Origin: JBMNGW01 sp050950025
GTDB lineage: Bacteria; Spirochaetota; Spirochaetia; Sphaerochaetales; Sphaerochaetaceae
DNA length: 64,000 bases
Reading direction: 5' to 3'
Assembly (NCBI GenBank): GCA_050950025.1
Contig: JBMNGW010000003.1
Span: forward strand, 15,673 to 79,672
The first letter of the stretch is position 1. Every line of letters starts with the position of its first letter. A program made the translations under genes and the position numbers. Below are positions 62,328 through 64,000 of the stretch, piece by piece. The notes below the pieces were generated by a model. That model searched no databases. It saw nothing but the letters and a program-made list of their open reading frames with translations, and was not told where the DNA came from.

Positions 62328-63483
62328 CATCTCTTTTCCCAAAAGAGTTATTTTTCGTAGCCATGGCACAAAAACAGTGGGCACTATATTGCAAGGGTAC
62401 GGATTTAAGCACACCGTTGTACTTACAGATGCGGGTATCAAACAAAGTGGCATCTGCGATTCCATTGTCCAAAACCTAAAAGAAGCCCACCTTGAAGTCA
62501 CCCTTATCGACTCTTTGCCTCGTGAACCAGCCAATACCGATGTCGATAGAATCATGCAAAGCATTAAAGCGACGTCGTGTGACAATATTGTGGCTGTGGG
62601 AGGAGGTTCTGTGCTGGATATTGGCAAGTTAAGCGCGGTGCCTAACACATACCCCTTTTTCAGTGCTTGATTTGATAGACGGAACTCCTGTCCCAAAAAC
62701 ACTCACTTTTTACGACTCTTATTCCCACCACCAGCGGAACTGGAGCTGAAGCGACAAAGAATGCCATCATTGCAATTCCTGAACGAAAAACAAAATCAGC
62801 GGTTGTTGATGAAAAATTACTGCCGGATTTGGTATTTCTTGATCCTCAGCTGACGATCAATATGCCATTTGGTATTACTACAACGACCGGTATGGATGCC
62901 CTCCTGCCATGCTATGGAGTGCTATCTTTCTCAAAAAAGCCAACATGATGAGTGACATGCTAGCCATAGAGGCCATTCAACTGATAGCAAAATCACTGCG
63001 TACTGCAGCTTTAAACGGAACTGATATCGAATCTCGAACGGACATGCTACTAGCATCTTATTTTGCAGGTACCTGTATAACTTTATCGGGAACCAACGCC
63101 GTACATGCTTTGTCTTATCCGTTGGGAACGGTGTTTCATATCCCCCACGGGCAATCAAACGCCTATGCTTCTGCCATTTGTTATGGAAAAAAACCTCCCT
63201 TCTATGCCTCAAAAATGTTTACATATTGCCAAGGCCTTCGGTTACGACAAGGCAGTTGAAGTTCTTTCTCCATCCGAATATGTAATTCAGGGAATTGCAC
63301 CAACTTCTTAAAGATTTGGAAATTTCTACTTCTTTGACATCATTTGGCATTAAGAAAACAGATATTATCGATTTTGTGGAGACGGCTTACAACAACAGGC
63401 GTTTAATGGACAACAACCCAGTTGATTTATCCAAAGGCGAAATCGAAGCCATTTATTTAAAATTATTGGGGGCTGACCAATGA
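62311..63483 (+). pseudogene. Iron-containing alcohol dehydrogenase, six one-base insertions as read
   Basis: About 388 residues over seven segments. VAVGGGSVLDIGK is the NAD-binding signature and LIPTTSGTGAEATKNAI follows. DALCHAMECYLS (after correcting an extra C at 62903-62904), HALSYPLGTVFHIPHGQSNA and the C-terminal tail ending KLLGADQ complete a family III enzyme; metal-ligand histidines are present. Frame changes fall at 62656-62660, 62707-62711, 62903-62904, 62933-62938, 63185-63186 and 63300-63301. Start ATG 62311 follows TGGAG and overlaps the DUF1537 end; the stop overlaps pdxA. Substrate unknown. Confidence 0.85.
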
Positions 63484-64000
63484 AAAAGCCAATCATTGCA
63501 TTAACTATGGGAGATCCCGCCGGCATCGGAGCCGAGCTGACACTTAAAGTCGCTATGGATTGTCCACAGTATCATCTTGTGGCAGTCGGTGATATGGGAG
63601 TCTTAACACAAGCCAATAGATTGTTGGGCAATAAGGTTGAGTTACTTGAAATACAAGACTTTGATGATGCGATATTTACCGACAAAAAAGATAATCAGCT
63701 AATTGTCTATCAAGCCGGAATCCCAGTGAACATGCCAGTGACATACGGAAAGCTTGCAAAAGAGTATGGGATGGCTGCCTATAATGCGATTATTACGGCA
63801 ATTGATTTAGCCATGCAGAATAAAGTACAAGCGGTGGTGACAAACCCCATCAACAAAGAGTCGTTGCATTTAGCCGGCATTTTACAAGCCGGTCATACTG
63901 AAATTTTTGCACAAAGAACCCAAACAGAGCGCTATTCGATGCTTTTGGTCCATGGCCCGTTAAAGGTTGCACACATCTCCACACATGTATCACTGCGCAA
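63480..64000 (+). CDS. PdxA-family dehydrogenase, partial (C-terminus beyond window edge)
   Basis: The first 173 residues are visible and in frame. MGDPAGIGAEL near the start, TNPINKESLHLAG, AGHTEIFA and the HISTHVSLR end match the PdxA family. Beside a DUF1537 kinase these are usually the PdxA2 type, which oxidise and decarboxylate D-threonate or D-erythronate 4-phosphate to dihydroxyacetone phosphate rather than make pyridoxal phosphate. The ATG overlaps the dehydrogenase stop (ATGA). Unlike the two genes before it, no indel is seen in this part. Confidence 0.85.
   Translation, partial: MKKPIIALTMGDPAGIGAELTLKVAMDCPQYHLVAVGDMGVLTQANRLLGNKVELLEIQDFDDAIFTDKKDNQLIVYQAGIPVNMPVTYGKLAKEYGMAAYNAIITAIDLAMQNKVQAVVTNPINKESLHLAGILQAGHTEIFAQRTQTERYSMLLVHGPLKVAHISTHVSLR

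Noticed and set aside
1..64000. CRISPR arrays, rRNA, tRNA and complete insertion sequences
   Set aside because: Gene-free stretches were read on both strands; none shows regular spacer-repeat units, cloverleaf-like sequence, or a transposase with terminal repeats.

Overview
The window looks like a chromosomal segment of a spirochaete, probably a Sphaerochaeta- or Treponema-like lineage. The main evidence is gene order. The run rpsB-tsf-frr-uppS-cdsA-dxr-rseP (with no pyrH between tsf and frr) and the run rpsF-ssb-rpsR-(membrane protein)-rplI-dnaB are the arrangements I know from treponemes. An XPB-type helicase next to a helicase-associated protein, an EF-G-like GTPase with a variant P-loop, and acidic tails on S2 also fit. 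The genus is inference. The genome is compact: most operon genes overlap by 1-4 bases and most convergent pairs overlap at their 3' ends.

Layout. 1-3183: SUF iron-sulphur operon (marR-sufC-sufB-sufD, running off the left edge). 3.3-10.3 kb: EF-G-like GTPase, trmB, mfd, inositol-monophosphatase-type enzyme. 10.3-14.8 kb: YhhQ-type transporter with an NTPase and an ACT-domain protein, SGNH hydrolase, nrdR, dGTPase. 14.8-22 kb: aroK, frameshifted aroC, frameshifted XPB helicase plus partner, aroDE fusion. 22-24.6 kb: ABC-F protein (one-base slip) and maf. 24.6-31.2 kb: translation/undecaprenol/phospholipid/MEP operon ending in the RseP protease. 31.2-35.2 kb: rpsF to dnaB operon on the minus strand. 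35.5-42.5 kb: murD, FemAB, metG, hflKC, a PerR-like Fur protein. 42.6-48.7 kb: YscW/YbaY-type lipoprotein, argG (one-base slip), ArsR regulator, hydroxyacid dehydrogenase, citrate synthase, MFS transporter, DUF212 protein. 48.7-55.9 kb: amino-acid ABC transporter, RsmB-like methylase, DUF362 ferredoxin-like protein, small exporter, type III glutamine synthetase. 55.9-58.9 kb: a very AT-rich patch holding a ParA/ribbon-helix-helix pair and asnA. 58.9-64 kb: a PrpR-type sigma-54 activator split by a 47-bp tandem duplication, divergent from a DUF1537 kinase / Fe-alcohol dehydrogenase / PdxA operon in which the first two genes carry many one-base insertions.

How the genes work together. Two nearly identical ARG-box-like operators (15 of 18 bases shared) lie upstream of argG and of the amino-acid ABC transporter, so synthesis and uptake are probably co-regulated by an ArgR protein encoded elsewhere. 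The MarR regulator leading the SUF operon has a cysteine-rich tail and a palindrome on its own transcription start, which suggests Fe-S feedback. The right-hand catabolic locus has a complete sigma-54 promoter logic (upstream palindromes, a GG-N10-GC element, an activator with GAFTGA) yet both regulator and enzymes are broken.

The most striking global feature is about 22 single-base indels, 20 of them insertions that mostly duplicate a neighbouring base, concentrated in 16.2-20.1 kb and 61.8-63.3 kb. They may be sequencing or assembly errors, or a recent decay process. I cannot separate these from sequence alone. I found no rRNA, tRNA, CRISPR array or complete insertion sequence.
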